DNA of 64,000 bases, from NCBI RefSeq assembly GCF_000934745.1, contig NZ_JYNO01000010.1:62001-126000 (forward strand), written 5' to 3'. This document shows, piece after piece, positions 50,501-58,957 of this stretch; the first letter of the stretch is position 1, and each line of letters opens with the position of its first letter. Below the pieces are notes generated by a model. That model saw nothing but the letters and a program-made list of their open reading frames with translations. It was not told the origin of the DNA and did not search any database. The translations under genes were made by a program, and so were the position numbers. The stretch comes from Desulfonatronum thioautotrophicum (GTDB lineage Bacteria; Desulfobacterota; Desulfovibrionia; Desulfovibrionales; Desulfonatronaceae).

Positions 50501-50601
50501 TTGGCCACAGTGGGCTTGAGGTTAAACCCCAAGCCGCCGAAGGCCAGCGCAGAGCTGGCCACCGCTGAAAATTTGAGAAAATTTCTGCGGTTAATCTGCA
50601 T
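47566..50601 (-). CDS. fdhA: Formate dehydrogenase catalytic subunit, selenocysteine-containing
   Basis: 1011 residues when the in-frame UGA at 50020-50022 is read as selenocysteine (Sec194, in EHQARI-U-HSATVAALGESFGRG, the normal active-site context). Tat signal RRNFLK at residues 5-10; 4Fe-4S ligands Cys50, Cys53, Cys57 and Cys90; then the molybdopterin domains with MMGANPAENHP and the C-terminal domain ending TKTFMVNIRKA. It oxidises formate in the periplasm at a Mo or W site. Both halves are in the same frame, and the UGA falls exactly at the catalytic position, so this is not a pseudogene. It precedes fdhB. Confidence 0.96.
49996..50022 (-). promoter_or_regulatory. Sec codon (UGA) and putative SECIS hairpin in fdhA
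   Basis: UGA is at 50022-50020. In the mRNA just downstream, CAG-C-GCC pairs with GGC-U-CUG around loop ACUGUAGC (50017-49996). Bacterial SECIS elements are hairpins immediately after the UGA, often with GU in the loop; this one fits in place and loop but was only folded by eye. Confidence 0.6.
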
Positions 50602-50955
50602 ACGTCCTCCTTGCCAAACGTTGGGTTGATGAAAGACTCATTGCCCGCGAATCTCTCGAGCCTGCATCACTAAAAGCTCGTATCCAAAGACCAGGCGAAC
50701 AGGGGTTCTGGGTGGATTTCTAGGCTGCCTTCGGAGCAAGGTCGTCCGAAATACCCGCACCAGAACATTCCGAAGCCGGACCAGAGCCTGGACCGCGATG
50801 GGTCTGACCTGAAAACCAAGTCCGGCGAAAGGAAGGTTCTTTGTGAGGAAGCGGGATGCGGGCATGGCGAATAATCTCCACAAGCCTGGTCTTAGGATTC
50901 GATCCGTTACCTTACTCATGGAAGAAAACCGGAAATTGGTCAATGGAAAAGCCGA
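50602..50955. other. Leader region of fdhA
   Basis: About 350 bases between the transposase-like gene and fdhA, both on the minus strand. It should hold the fdhA promoter. A 100-codon open frame on the minus strand has no family match and Arg-rich shadow-like composition. No clear repeat or promoter was seen. Confidence 0.45.
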
Positions 50956-51813
50956 TTACCCAAATTTTGGCACAAAGCTGCAGAGGAGTCTGGCGGTTTC
51001 CAAGAAGATGTCCATGTTGCGATTGTTATAACGAAACGCCAACTCTTTGACGTAGAGTGGAAATTTTTCAGGAGACAGCCCGCGATAGCGGCGAATTTTG
51101 TCCAGGAGATAGTTGAGGAAATCGGGGGAAGGCTTCAGGGAAGGATGTAAAGGAGCCAGGGTAAATTCCAGAAATCGGGGGGGAGCCGTGGCCGTGCAGA
51201 AGAGCAGGGCGTGGTAGCGCTGGTAGGGGGCACTGAAGTAGGTCTTGCCCCAATGGCCGAGTTCCAGTCCGAAGTTCTGGTGGAAATGAAAGACCGTTTC
51301 CGGGCGCAGGCCGGGCACTAGGTCTACGAAGGCGACGCCGGAGTGCTCGATTACTCCGAAGACGGGTGTGGATAATTTGGATGAAGGAGTTGGCGACAGG
51401 ACTCTGCCGGTGGTTTTCAGTTCGATGCTGCGATCCGTGCCGAAAAAATCTCGGGCATCAATGGCGCTGGCCGCGATGGCGCAACGAATGGTGGTCACGG
51501 CTTTGTAGACGGTGTTGTAGGCAAGGTCCAATTCCTTGTTCATGGCCAGGACGGTCAGGTCCATGTCAAACAACTTGATGAGCCGCAACCAGTTCTGGCA
51601 GGTCAGGTCGCAATTATTAATCCACCGGCCCGTAAAATCGTGGTAGGTATAGAAACACTGGGCACAGCGCCGTCGACCATCGTTCAAAGGGTAGTTTTTG
51701 CGTTGACGGCACCGCGGACAATAGCGCTGGTGGTTTTTCCAGCAAAATTTCAACAAGTATCGACGGGCCGTGGATTCGCTTTTGATGTAATGTTCGTAGT
51801 CAACAAGACGCAT
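50956..51813 (-). CDS. ISXO2/IS1595-like zinc-ribbon protein, probably a domesticated transposase
   Basis: 285 residues. The N-terminus has a helix then a zinc ribbon (CPRCRQRKNY ... CAQCFYTYHDFTGRW), a helix-turn-helix-like region (LAMNKELDLAYNTVYKAVTTI), and a C-terminal half that follows the ISXO2 pattern (VFGVIEHSGVAFVDLVPG; the end VKELAFRYNNR). The acidic DDE positions are not evident (GTDRSIEL in place of VEVDE; no later TD motif), and no terminal inverted repeats flank the gene. It may therefore serve as a DNA-binding regulator. It lies directly upstream of fdhA in the same direction. Confidence 0.7.
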   Translation of the reverse strand: MRLVDYEHYIKSESTARRYLLKFCWKNHQRYCPRCRQRKNYPLNDGRRRCAQCFYTYHDFTGRWINNCDLTCQNWLRLIKLFDMDLTVLAMNKELDLAYNTVYKAVTTIRCAIAASAIDARDFFGTDRSIELKTTGRVLSPTPSSKLSTPVFGVIEHSGVAFVDLVPGLRPETVFHFHQNFGLELGHWGKTYFSAPYQRYHALLFCTATAPPRFLEFTLAPLHPSLKPSPDFLNYLLDKIRRYRGLSPEKFPLYVKELAFRYNNRNMDIFLETARLLCSFVPKFG

Positions 51814-52156
51814 ATATGGACACTATCCAAGAGTCCTTTGTGAGCGCAAGAGGCCGGGGCGGATTGTCTTTCCAGCAAATTTCTCCTTTTGGGCTGCATT
51901 CTCTACCCATTGCGCGCATCGGAACACCAGCCGATGTGAAAAAAATGCTTGCGAATGGATATATAATTCGAATAAATAGAAATGCTTAGGAGCATGCCTT
52001 TTTGTTCGAACAGTGCTGTTTTTTCCATCCTTGCTATTTCCTTGACACTTTGGCAAAACCAAAACTTCAATGCCTTGAGAAGTAACGGTGAATATTGCCG
52101 GTGCATCCGTCCGGCCCTTTGCTCATTTCCCTGTAACTCAACAGGAGGATGCAACA
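51814..52156. other. Divergent gap upstream of the universal stress protein gene
   Basis: About 340 bases, AT-rich in the middle (a TATAAT-like string near 51958). A small hairpin ATGCT/AGCAT at 51982-51995 is followed by GCCTTTTT and may be an attenuator or weak terminator. No gene seen. Confidence 0.45.
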
Positions 52157-52621
52157 ATGGTGGAAATGCGAAAAATTCTCTGCGCTATTGATTTTTCGGA
52201 AGTCAGCCCCATGGTTGCGGGGTATGCGAACTCCCTGGCCAAAGCGTTCGGGGCGGAGGTGATTCTGCTCTACTCGGCCCCGTCGCTGAACCAATACGTC
52301 AGCTTTCATGTCCCACCCAATTCCATCGAAACGTTCGTTGGAGAGATCGTCTCCGGCGCGGAACAAAGCATGGAAACCTTCATTTCGCAATATCTCCCGG
52401 ACGTGAATGTTTCGGGTCGCGTGGTCAGTGGGTACGCGGCAGAGGAGATCGTGAAGTGCGCGGACGAGGAAAAAGTGGACATGGTTGTCATGGGAACCCA
52501 CGGCCGCAAGGGGATTGATCGGATTTTATTCGGTTCCGTCGCGGAGAAGGTCGTCAAAACAGCCAACTGCCCCGTGTTGACCCTGCGGCCTTTCTGCCCG
52601 GTGGATTTTCCAGGGAAGTGA
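52157..52621 (+). CDS. Universal stress protein (UspA family)
   Basis: 154 residues, a single Usp domain. It begins EMRKILCAIDFSEVSPMV and ends with the ATP-binding loop GTHGRKGIDRILFGSVAEKV followed by CPVLTLRP, so it is of the nucleotide-binding kind. Function in stress or energy limitation is general for the family. AGGAGG lies nine bases before ATG 52157. A palindrome ACACGGTTCCGTGT follows the stop at 52630-52643, without a T-run. Confidence 0.93.
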   Translation: MVEMRKILCAIDFSEVSPMVAGYANSLAKAFGAEVILLYSAPSLNQYVSFHVPPNSIETFVGEIVSGAEQSMETFISQYLPDVNVSGRVVSGYAAEEIVKCADEEKVDMVVMGTHGRKGIDRILFGSVAEKVVKTANCPVLTLRPFCPVDFPGK

Positions 52622-52838
52622 CCCCGCCAACACGGTTCCGTGTCGAGAGTTCAAATTTGACAGTCTGCTGCCAAAAAAACTCAAGCTAAAAATATTGCTC
52701 AATTTCAAAAGGGGTTTACTGATGCGTGAGGGGTTGAGCATTTTTTTTGCATCGTTGCCGCAATTGGGAATTTGTCAGCAAACAAATAGGCGAAAATCGG
52801 TTTTTTATTGATTATGACCGGCTACTGGAGTGGCATCC

Positions 52839-53897
52839 ATGCCCATCACCATTGAACTCCGCAAAAAGAATCCTCCTCCAGGCGTTGACCTGGGCAGTGG
52901 CTGGATGAAGGTCGTTGCCCTGGGGGTGCGTCGCCGCAAGCCGGTTTTGAACCGTATCGGGCGGATTCCCCTGGCTGTCGGGGACATGGACAAAGGCGAG
53001 AAGGCCGCGGACCGACTGGCCGAACTCTGGCGCCAGTTGGGTGTTCGGGAACGTGGTGTGGTCTCGGCCATGACCGGGCACGCCGTTATTGTCAAGAAAG
53101 TTGTTGTGGCTGCTGACGCCGCAGCGGACATGGAGCGGTTTTTGGCCAAAGAGGCCAAGCAGTACATTCCGTTCGATCTGCAGGACGTCTACATCGACCA
53201 CCAACGCCTTGGGCCAGGTCCAAGTGAAGGCACTGTGGATGTTCTGTTGGTGGCCAGCAAGAAGCGTGAAGTTGATGAACGGGTCCAGATTCTGACGAAA
53301 GCCGGTCTGGAGGTTCGGGTTGTGGACGTGGACGCCTTTGCCTTGAACAACTGCTTCGAGTTCAATTACCCGGAGTTGATCGAGCGCCCCCATTATCTGT
53401 TGGATATCGGCGGACAGCTGAGCGTATTTTGTGTCGTCTGGAACAAACAGCTTGTATTTCATCGCGAATTGAGCCTCGGCGGCCATCAACTTACCGACAG
53501 GCTGGCGAAGTTGCTGAATCGATCCAGGGCAGAATGCGAGAAACTGAAAATCAACGGACCTGGAGAATTGCCGGCAACGGAACAGGCCGTGGTCGTGGAT
53601 GAGCTGGAAGACCTGCTGGTCTCTTGGGCCGGTGAAGTGCGGCGGCTGATCGGATTCTATCTCGGTTCCGTCCCTGAGGCCAAGCCGGCCGAGTCGATGT
53701 ACCTGGCCGGCGGCGGCAGTCTTCTGGCAGGATTGCCGGCACGGCTGAGTCGAGAACTTGAACTTGACGTCCAGTATCTTGATCCCTGGCGCTTGCTGGA
53801 GCCGGATCCGGAGCTGTTTGATGCGGCTTACCTGCGTACTGTTGGGCCCCAGTATGCCGTCGCCACGGGTTTGGCCCTGCGAGAGGCTATTCCATGA
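52839..53897 (+). CDS. pilM: Type IV pilus assembly protein PilM
   Basis: 352 residues with an actin-like (FtsA) fold: GVDLGSGWMKVVAL at the N-terminus, LLDIGGQLSVFCVVW and MYLAGGGSLLAGL as nucleotide-binding loops. In the cytoplasm PilM binds the N-terminal tail of PilN and links the pilus motor to the alignment complex. TGGAG lies eight bases before ATG 52839. It overlaps pilN by four bases. Confidence 0.93.
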   Translation: MPITIELRKKNPPPGVDLGSGWMKVVALGVRRRKPVLNRIGRIPLAVGDMDKGEKAADRLAELWRQLGVRERGVVSAMTGHAVIVKKVVVAADAAADMERFLAKEAKQYIPFDLQDVYIDHQRLGPGPSEGTVDVLLVASKKREVDERVQILTKAGLEVRVVDVDAFALNNCFEFNYPELIERPHYLLDIGGQLSVFCVVWNKQLVFHRELSLGGHQLTDRLAKLLNRSRAECEKLKINGPGELPATEQAVVVDELEDLLVSWAGEVRRLIGFYLGSVPEAKPAESMYLAGGGSLLAGLPARLSRELELDVQYLDPWRLLEPDPELFDAAYLRTVGPQYAVATGLALREAIP

Positions 53898-54478
53898 TTC
53901 GCATCAACCTTCTGCCACCGGAGAAGCGGCCGCGGTTGTCGACGTTGCGCCTGGATCTTGGTGTCCTGGGATTGGCCTTTGTGCTGGTCGGAGGGATTAT
54001 CCTGCTGTCCCATTTGTGGATCAGCTCCGAGGTCAATGAGCTGGAGCGCGTGCATCAAGCCCGTGAGACGGAAAATCGAGCGCTGATGGCCGAGGTGGCT
54101 CGGGTCCGGCGGATGGAGAATGAACTGCAGGCCATCGAATCGAGAATCGAGATCATTACGGAGATTCGCAGCATCCAAACCTTGCCGGTACGCTACATCG
54201 ATGCCTTGATTTCCCTATTGCCCGAAGAGCGGATCTGGTTCGAAACGTTTCATCTGGACCGGAATGGGGTTTTGCAGCTGCGCGGGGTGGCCATGGACAA
54301 CCAGTCTTTTGCCGCCTACGTGGAAATTTTGCGGACCTCGGCGTTTGTACGTAGCGTGGTGACGGAGCGAACGTTGCGTCGCGAAGTGCAAGGCTTGTCC
54401 CTGGTGGAATTTCATTTTCGGGTCGTCTTCGGGCCTCCACCGATGGAATATTTTCTGGAGCGGGCCGAACATGGATAA
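53894..54478 (+). CDS. pilN: Type IV pilus inner-membrane protein PilN
   Basis: 194 residues. The cytoplasmic start MIRINLLPPEKRP is the conserved PilM-binding INLLP motif. One membrane helix (about 22-46), a coiled coil (SEVNELERVHQARETENRAL) and a ferredoxin-like periplasmic domain follow. It forms the alignment complex with PilO. Overlaps with pilM (4 bases) and pilO (8 bases) show a tightly coupled operon. Confidence 0.92.
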   Translation: MIRINLLPPEKRPRLSTLRLDLGVLGLAFVLVGGIILLSHLWISSEVNELERVHQARETENRALMAEVARVRRMENELQAIESRIEIITEIRSIQTLPVRYIDALISLLPEERIWFETFHLDRNGVLQLRGVAMDNQSFAAYVEILRTSAFVRSVVTERTLRREVQGLSLVEFHFRVVFGPPPMEYFLERAEHG

Positions 54479-55112
54479 CCAGACAATAGGTCAACGACTG
54501 GAAAGCTTGAGCAAGCTGCACAAGCTGGCGATCCTTGCTTTGTTGGTCATCGTCGCCTTGGGAAGTTATGCCTTTTTTTCTTTCATGCCGAAGCTGGAGC
54601 GCAAGGCCTTTTTGCAGGAGGATATCCAGAATCTGGAGACGTCAATCGCCACCAATCGGCGACTGGCTGCCAGACTGCCGGAACTGGAAGAGGAAATGGC
54701 TGCTCGGGAATATGAGCTGCTTTTGGCCAAGATGTTGCTTCCCGAGGATGCCCAGGAGCGCGAGCGCCTTTTGGCGGCCATCGAGCGGCTGGGCATGAAT
54801 ATTGGTGTGGAATTTCTGCTTTTTCAGCCCGGTGCTGAAGTCATGCATGACTTTTTTGCCTCCCGTGAAGTCCAGCTGCGCATGCGTGGGGAGTTTCACA
54901 ACCTGATTACTTTTTTTGATCGCATGGCAAGGCTGGATCGTCTTGTCAGATTGGATAGCCTTCGCTTGCAACCCACAGCCACAGCCGGAACCGGCCCGGT
55001 TACTTTGACTGCCGAAAGCACCATCCAGGTCTACCGGGCCTTGAGTGAACAAGAAATTCAAGCCGCACAAGAACAACAAACTCAGCAACAACAAACCAGG
55101 CGACGCAGATAG
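54471..55112 (+). CDS. pilO: Type IV pilus inner-membrane protein PilO
   Basis: 213 residues. One membrane helix (about 18-40), a coiled coil (EDIQNLETSIATNRRLAARL) and a periplasmic domain with FLLFQPGAEVMHDFF and GEFHNLITFFDRMARLDRLV, the PilO pattern. The C-terminus is Gln/Arg-rich (QEQQTQQQQTRRRR), longer than usual. It pairs with PilN and contacts PilP. pilP starts one base after its stop. Confidence 0.92.
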   Translation: MDNQTIGQRLESLSKLHKLAILALLVIVALGSYAFFSFMPKLERKAFLQEDIQNLETSIATNRRLAARLPELEEEMAAREYELLLAKMLLPEDAQERERLLAAIERLGMNIGVEFLLFQPGAEVMHDFFASREVQLRMRGEFHNLITFFDRMARLDRLVRLDSLRLQPTATAGTGPVTLTAESTIQVYRALSEQEIQAAQEQQTQQQQTRRRR

Positions 55113-55778
55113 ATGGATGACAGAGCGATGGAATCCTTCACACCCAGACAGCACGACTCTTGGCAATTGAGCTTTCCATCCTCTCCGGCCGTCAGGACTT
55201 CCCTGGGCCGGAGGGAAATACGGCATCCATTGCGTCTGTGCGCGGTTCTGCTTGGCCTGACAACGGTCCTCTGCTGGCTTGTTTCGTTCAATGCCGCGTG
55301 GGCGTTCCAGAATACCGAAGCGGTTGATGATGCCGGAGTGCTGTCCATGGGTACGTCTCTGGAACTGCCTGACTGGCTGCGCACCCCTGACGGATACGTC
55401 TTCCAGCCACAAGGCAAGCCGGACCCATTTCGACCGTTTGTTCGTCCGGCGCCTCCAGTAGAAGAGACGTTTCGCCCTCAGCTGCCAACACGGGCCTTGA
55501 CACCCTTGGAACGCATCGAGGCCACGCAGTTACGAATTGTCGGCATTGTCTGGAGTGCGGACCGCCCTGAACAGGCGCTGGCCATGGTCGAAATGCCTGA
55601 CGGAAAGGGCTATATTCTCCGGCCAGGGGTCGGCGTTGGCCGTTACGGCGGCAAAGTTCGCCAAATCACCGCCAACGAGGTGATTATTGAAGAACAAGGA
55701 CAGGACATCGCCGGGCGTGAACAGGTCAGGGAAGTGATTCTCAAATTGCATCCATCCGAGGGGAATGGTCATGGATAA
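55113..55778 (+). CDS. pilP: Type IV pilus protein PilP
   Basis: 221 residues. A hydrophobic leader near 42-63 suggests export. The middle holds KPDPFRPFVRP and the C-terminal PilP beta domain (ATQLRIVGIVWS, YILRPGVGVGRYGGKVRQI). PilP joins the PilNO complex to the secretin PilQ. It overlaps pilQ by eight bases. No lipobox Cys is obvious, unlike many PilP proteins. Confidence 0.88.
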   Translation: MDDRAMESFTPRQHDSWQLSFPSSPAVRTSLGRREIRHPLRLCAVLLGLTTVLCWLVSFNAAWAFQNTEAVDDAGVLSMGTSLELPDWLRTPDGYVFQPQGKPDPFRPFVRPAPPVEETFRPQLPTRALTPLERIEATQLRIVGIVWSADRPEQALAMVEMPDGKGYILRPGVGVGRYGGKVRQITANEVIIEEQGQDIAGREQVREVILKLHPSEGNGHG

Positions 55779-57747
55779 TTTCAAGAGAGCAAAAGGTACT
55801 GCCGCAGATCAGCTGCGCTTGACTCAGCGCTCGGTTCCGCTTTTTTCACGCATCCTTTTCGGTATGTTCCTGTTCACGCTGGTCACGACATGGAGCGATG
55901 GCTCCATCGCTTTTGATGCGGAAAAGGCCGTGGTTCACCTTGCGGAGCACGTGTCTCCAGCTGGAGAAAAGACCGGGGATGTCACAGCGAGCCAGGAGGC
56001 ATTAGAGGTACTCACTGTTGTTGATTTGACCAGGAAGAACGTTTCTCCCGAGTTGGCAGTGCGGCATGCCTCATTTTTTCAAACACAGGACGGCCATGTC
56101 GCTGTCCGCTTGGAGGCTGCTGAAAGACTGCCGTGGAGAACCGTCTCAGCCCGGCCAGGGCAGCTCCGGATTCTTTTTCCTGACGTGGCAATTCCTGGGA
56201 CATTGACCCGCCTTCATCAGCTTCATGCTTTTGACCACGTCGTAAAAACCGCGATGCTGCGCAATACCTCTGATGGAGCAGAACTGGTTTTGACCGCGAC
56301 CGGTCCGGTGCTCGTAGAGCCTGAAACTGTCCTCGACGGCTTGGTGTTGCGCTTCATGGACGCCGAAGCCGCAGCCGCGGAAAATGGTCCTGCCCCTGAA
56401 CGCCGCGCAGCTCACCAGGATACACTTCAGGATCGACCAGTCCAGGATGCACTTGAATTGCGTTTTCCCGAGGAAGAGGCGCTGTTTCCCGGTATGCGCG
56501 AGGAATACGTCGGAACGCCGATATCCATTGATTTGCAGAATGCCGAGGTGGAACATGTCCTGCGGCTGATCGGTGAGGTGGCCGGGTATAATTTGATTCT
56601 GGACGCCGGGGTCGGCGGGCGAATTTCCATGAAGCTGGATAACGTGCCCTGGGACCAAGTCCTGGATCTTGTGCTTGTCCAGCGCAACCTGGGCATGGTG
56701 GCCCGAGGAAATATCCTGCGCATCAGCACGGCGCAGCAACTGGAAAGCGAGCGGGAACAGCGCCGCCGGGCCCGTGAAGCCGCCATGCAGGCCCAGGAAA
56801 CCATCGAACGGTTGGAGCCGTTGCAGACGGTCTATATCCAGATCAATTATGCTGAAGCTCCGGAAATGTACACGAAAATTCGCCCTTTCCTAAGCGAGAG
56901 AGGTCAGCTTAGTCACGACTCACGAACTAACGTTCTCATCTTAACAGATTCTCCTTTACGCACTCGACAGATTCAAGGAATTATTGACAGGCTAGATCAG
57001 CCAGAACGGCAGGTCATGATTGAAGCCAGGGTCGTTTATGCCACAGACGATTTTCAACGCTCATTAGGTATTCGTTGGGGTGGTGGAATTGAAGGTGTCA
57101 CCACAGAGTACTTTCGAGGGATATATGGTGTCGCTCAAGGGCCTGGGGGGGGACCAATTAATCAGGGGGGGGTCGACCAGGTTGGGTATTTAGTCAACGC
57201 TCCGTCTACTTTGACACCAACATTCGGAATCGGAGGATTTATTTCTAAGCTTGTTGGGCCAGATATGTTTACCCTGGATGCTCAATTGCAACTTGCAGAG
57301 ATAAAGGAAGAAGCGAGGACCGTTTCCAGCCCGCGTGTTGTCACGTTGAACAATTCGCAAGCTGTCATCAAGCAAGGTACAAAAGTACGCGTCAACGTCC
57401 TTGATGAGGCAACTAATGTGATTACACCTCGATTTGAAGACGCTGTTCTCGAGCTGTCAGTCACTCCTCAAATTACTCCCGACGACCAACTCATATTAAC
57501 ACTTGTTGTTAGGGACGATATCCCCATTGGTGAAAACATAGACACTAAGTCCGCCGAGGCCAAGTTGATAATCAGTAACGGTGAAACAATCGTTTTGGGC
57601 GGTGTATTTAAAGCAATTGAAAGCGAACGCGAGAATCGTGTTCCGGGTTTGGCAAATATTCCAGGTCTTGGTAATCTTTTCAAGAGCAGGACCACTGAAC
57701 AAAGAAGGGAAGAGCTGCTCATTTTCATTCGACCAACTATTTTATAG
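55771..57747 (+). CDS. pilQ: Type IV pilus secretin PilQ
   Basis: 658 residues. After a hydrophobic leader (about 25-45) come an AMIN-like domain (about 75-190), the secretin/STN domain (ISIDLQNAEVEHVLRLIGEVA), an N1-type domain (YIQINYAEAPEMYTKIRPFL) and the secretin core (VMIEARVVYATDDFQRSLGIRW ... NIPGLGNLF) ending in LLIFIRP. It is the outer-membrane channel for the pilus. From about 56.89 kb the base composition changes sharply: sampled 60-base lines give about 40-43% GC against 72% just before. ATG 55771 has GAGGGGA seven bases upstream. Confidence 0.93.
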   Translation: MDNFKRAKGTAADQLRLTQRSVPLFSRILFGMFLFTLVTTWSDGSIAFDAEKAVVHLAEHVSPAGEKTGDVTASQEALEVLTVVDLTRKNVSPELAVRHASFFQTQDGHVAVRLEAAERLPWRTVSARPGQLRILFPDVAIPGTLTRLHQLHAFDHVVKTAMLRNTSDGAELVLTATGPVLVEPETVLDGLVLRFMDAEAAAAENGPAPERRAAHQDTLQDRPVQDALELRFPEEEALFPGMREEYVGTPISIDLQNAEVEHVLRLIGEVAGYNLILDAGVGGRISMKLDNVPWDQVLDLVLVQRNLGMVARGNILRISTAQQLESEREQRRRAREAAMQAQETIERLEPLQTVYIQINYAEAPEMYTKIRPFLSERGQLSHDSRTNVLILTDSPLRTRQIQGIIDRLDQPERQVMIEARVVYATDDFQRSLGIRWGGGIEGVTTEYFRGIYGVAQGPGGGPINQGGVDQVGYLVNAPSTLTPTFGIGGFISKLVGPDMFTLDAQLQLAEIKEEARTVSSPRVVTLNNSQAVIKQGTKVRVNVLDEATNVITPRFEDAVLELSVTPQITPDDQLILTLVVRDDIPIGENIDTKSAEAKLIISNGETIVLGGVFKAIESERENRVPGLANIPGLGNLFKSRTTEQRREELLIFIRPTIL

Positions 57748-57832
57748 TCGCTACCAGGCAGAACATAACTTAAGCCTTTCGCTTGGGAAATGGAGTGCAT
57801 AATGTTCCCAACGCTTTTGTAACCAAAATTCA

Positions 57833-58957
57833 TTGGTAATTATTTTGAATTACTCATCACTTCTACGTCCTGAAATCCAAGGCTTCAGCCCCTATACTCC
57901 GGGACTCTCCATTGACGAGATCCGAGCGAAATACAATTTGCAGCGGGTGATCAAGCTGGCCAGTAACGAAAACCCTTTGGGTGTTTCCCCGCTGGTTCGG
58001 CAAGAATTGGTGCGGCACGCCGGTGGCGTGTTCCGGTATCCCCGGTCGTCCAGCCCGGAACTGCGGACAGCTCTGGCGGCGCATTTGGGGGTGCCGGAGG
58101 AATGGATCGTGGCCGGCAATGGATCGGACGAGATCATCGACCTGCTGATTCGGGTCGCGGCCGTGCCTGGCCGTGATCACATCCTGATTTTCGAACCCAG
58201 TTTCAGCATGTATCGCCTGCTGGCCAAGCTGAGCGGCGTGGAAATCCGAACCATCCCCCTGGGCGCGGAGTTTCACTTTCCCTGGAACAGGCTGCTGCAA
58301 GCCGCCACCGAGCAGACGGCGTTGGTTTTCGTGACCACCCCGGACAATCCTACGGGATTTGCCCCACCGGTTCAGGAGCTGGAACGAGTCGCTCAAGAAC
58401 TTCCGTCGCGAGCATTGCTGGTGGTCGACGAGGCCTACATGGACTTCGCCGCCCCCATGGACCAGTACTCCCTGATGTCCCGGCTGCACGATTTCCCCAA
58501 CGTGGTGGTGCTGCGGACGTTTTCCAAGCTGTATGGGCTGGCGGGGCTGCGCTTGGGATACGGAGTCATGCCTCCCTGGCTGGCGGACGCGTTGATCCGG
58601 GTCAAGCCACCGTTCAGTGTGAACATACTTGCCGAAATTGCCGGGCTGGCCGCCTTGCGGGATGGGTATTTTGTCCAGGCCTCCCTGGAATGCGTTCATG
58701 CCGGAAGGGCTTGGCTGACCCGGGAATTGTCTCGGCTCGGTTGTCGGGTTTTTCCTTCCCAGGCCAATTTCTTGTTGTTCAAGCCAGACCATGCTGTGCT
58801 CTCCAGCCTGGACATATTTCAAAATCTGCTACAACGCGGAGTGATCATCCGGCCGCTGAAGAGTTATGGGATGGAGGACTATTTGCGGGTGACCATCGGC
58901 ACGGAAGAGGATAATGAGGTGTTTGTCCAGGAACTTGAGGCCCTGCTCCATGGCTGA
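57833..58957 (+). CDS. hisC: Histidinol-phosphate aminotransferase
   Basis: 374 residues. PLP-dependent class II fold: KLASNENPLGVSP, VAGNGSDEIIDLL, TPDNPTGF, DEAYMDFA and the PLP lysine in RTFSKLYGLAGLRLGYG. It forms histidinol phosphate from imidazole acetol phosphate. No ATG is available near the N-terminus; the open frame begins at TTG 57833, and a second TTG in MVIILNYSS is also possible, neither with an RBS. Its first 20 codons still have the AT-rich composition of the pilQ end. cmk follows with an 8-base overlap. Confidence 0.9.
   Translation: MVIILNYSSLLRPEIQGFSPYTPGLSIDEIRAKYNLQRVIKLASNENPLGVSPLVRQELVRHAGGVFRYPRSSSPELRTALAAHLGVPEEWIVAGNGSDEIIDLLIRVAAVPGRDHILIFEPSFSMYRLLAKLSGVEIRTIPLGAEFHFPWNRLLQAATEQTALVFVTTPDNPTGFAPPVQELERVAQELPSRALLVVDEAYMDFAAPMDQYSLMSRLHDFPNVVVLRTFSKLYGLAGLRLGYGVMPPWLADALIRVKPPFSVNILAEIAGLAALRDGYFVQASLECVHAGRAWLTRELSRLGCRVFPSQANFLLFKPDHAVLSSLDIFQNLLQRGVIIRPLKSYGMEDYLRVTIGTEEDNEVFVQELEALLHG

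Noticed and set aside
47566-50601. fdhA as a pseudogene or two genes because of the in-frame TGA
   Set aside because: The TGA is at the known active-site selenocysteine position and the conserved sequence continues in phase on both sides.
50638-50943. A 101-codon minus-strand gene in the fdhA leader
   Set aside because: Arg-rich composition, no family match and no RBS; more likely chance.
52630-52643. Terminator after the universal stress protein gene
   Set aside because: The palindrome is short and no T-run follows it.
57863-58822. A 319-codon minus-strand frame within hisC
   Set aside because: Antisense to a conserved aminotransferase; no domain recognised.
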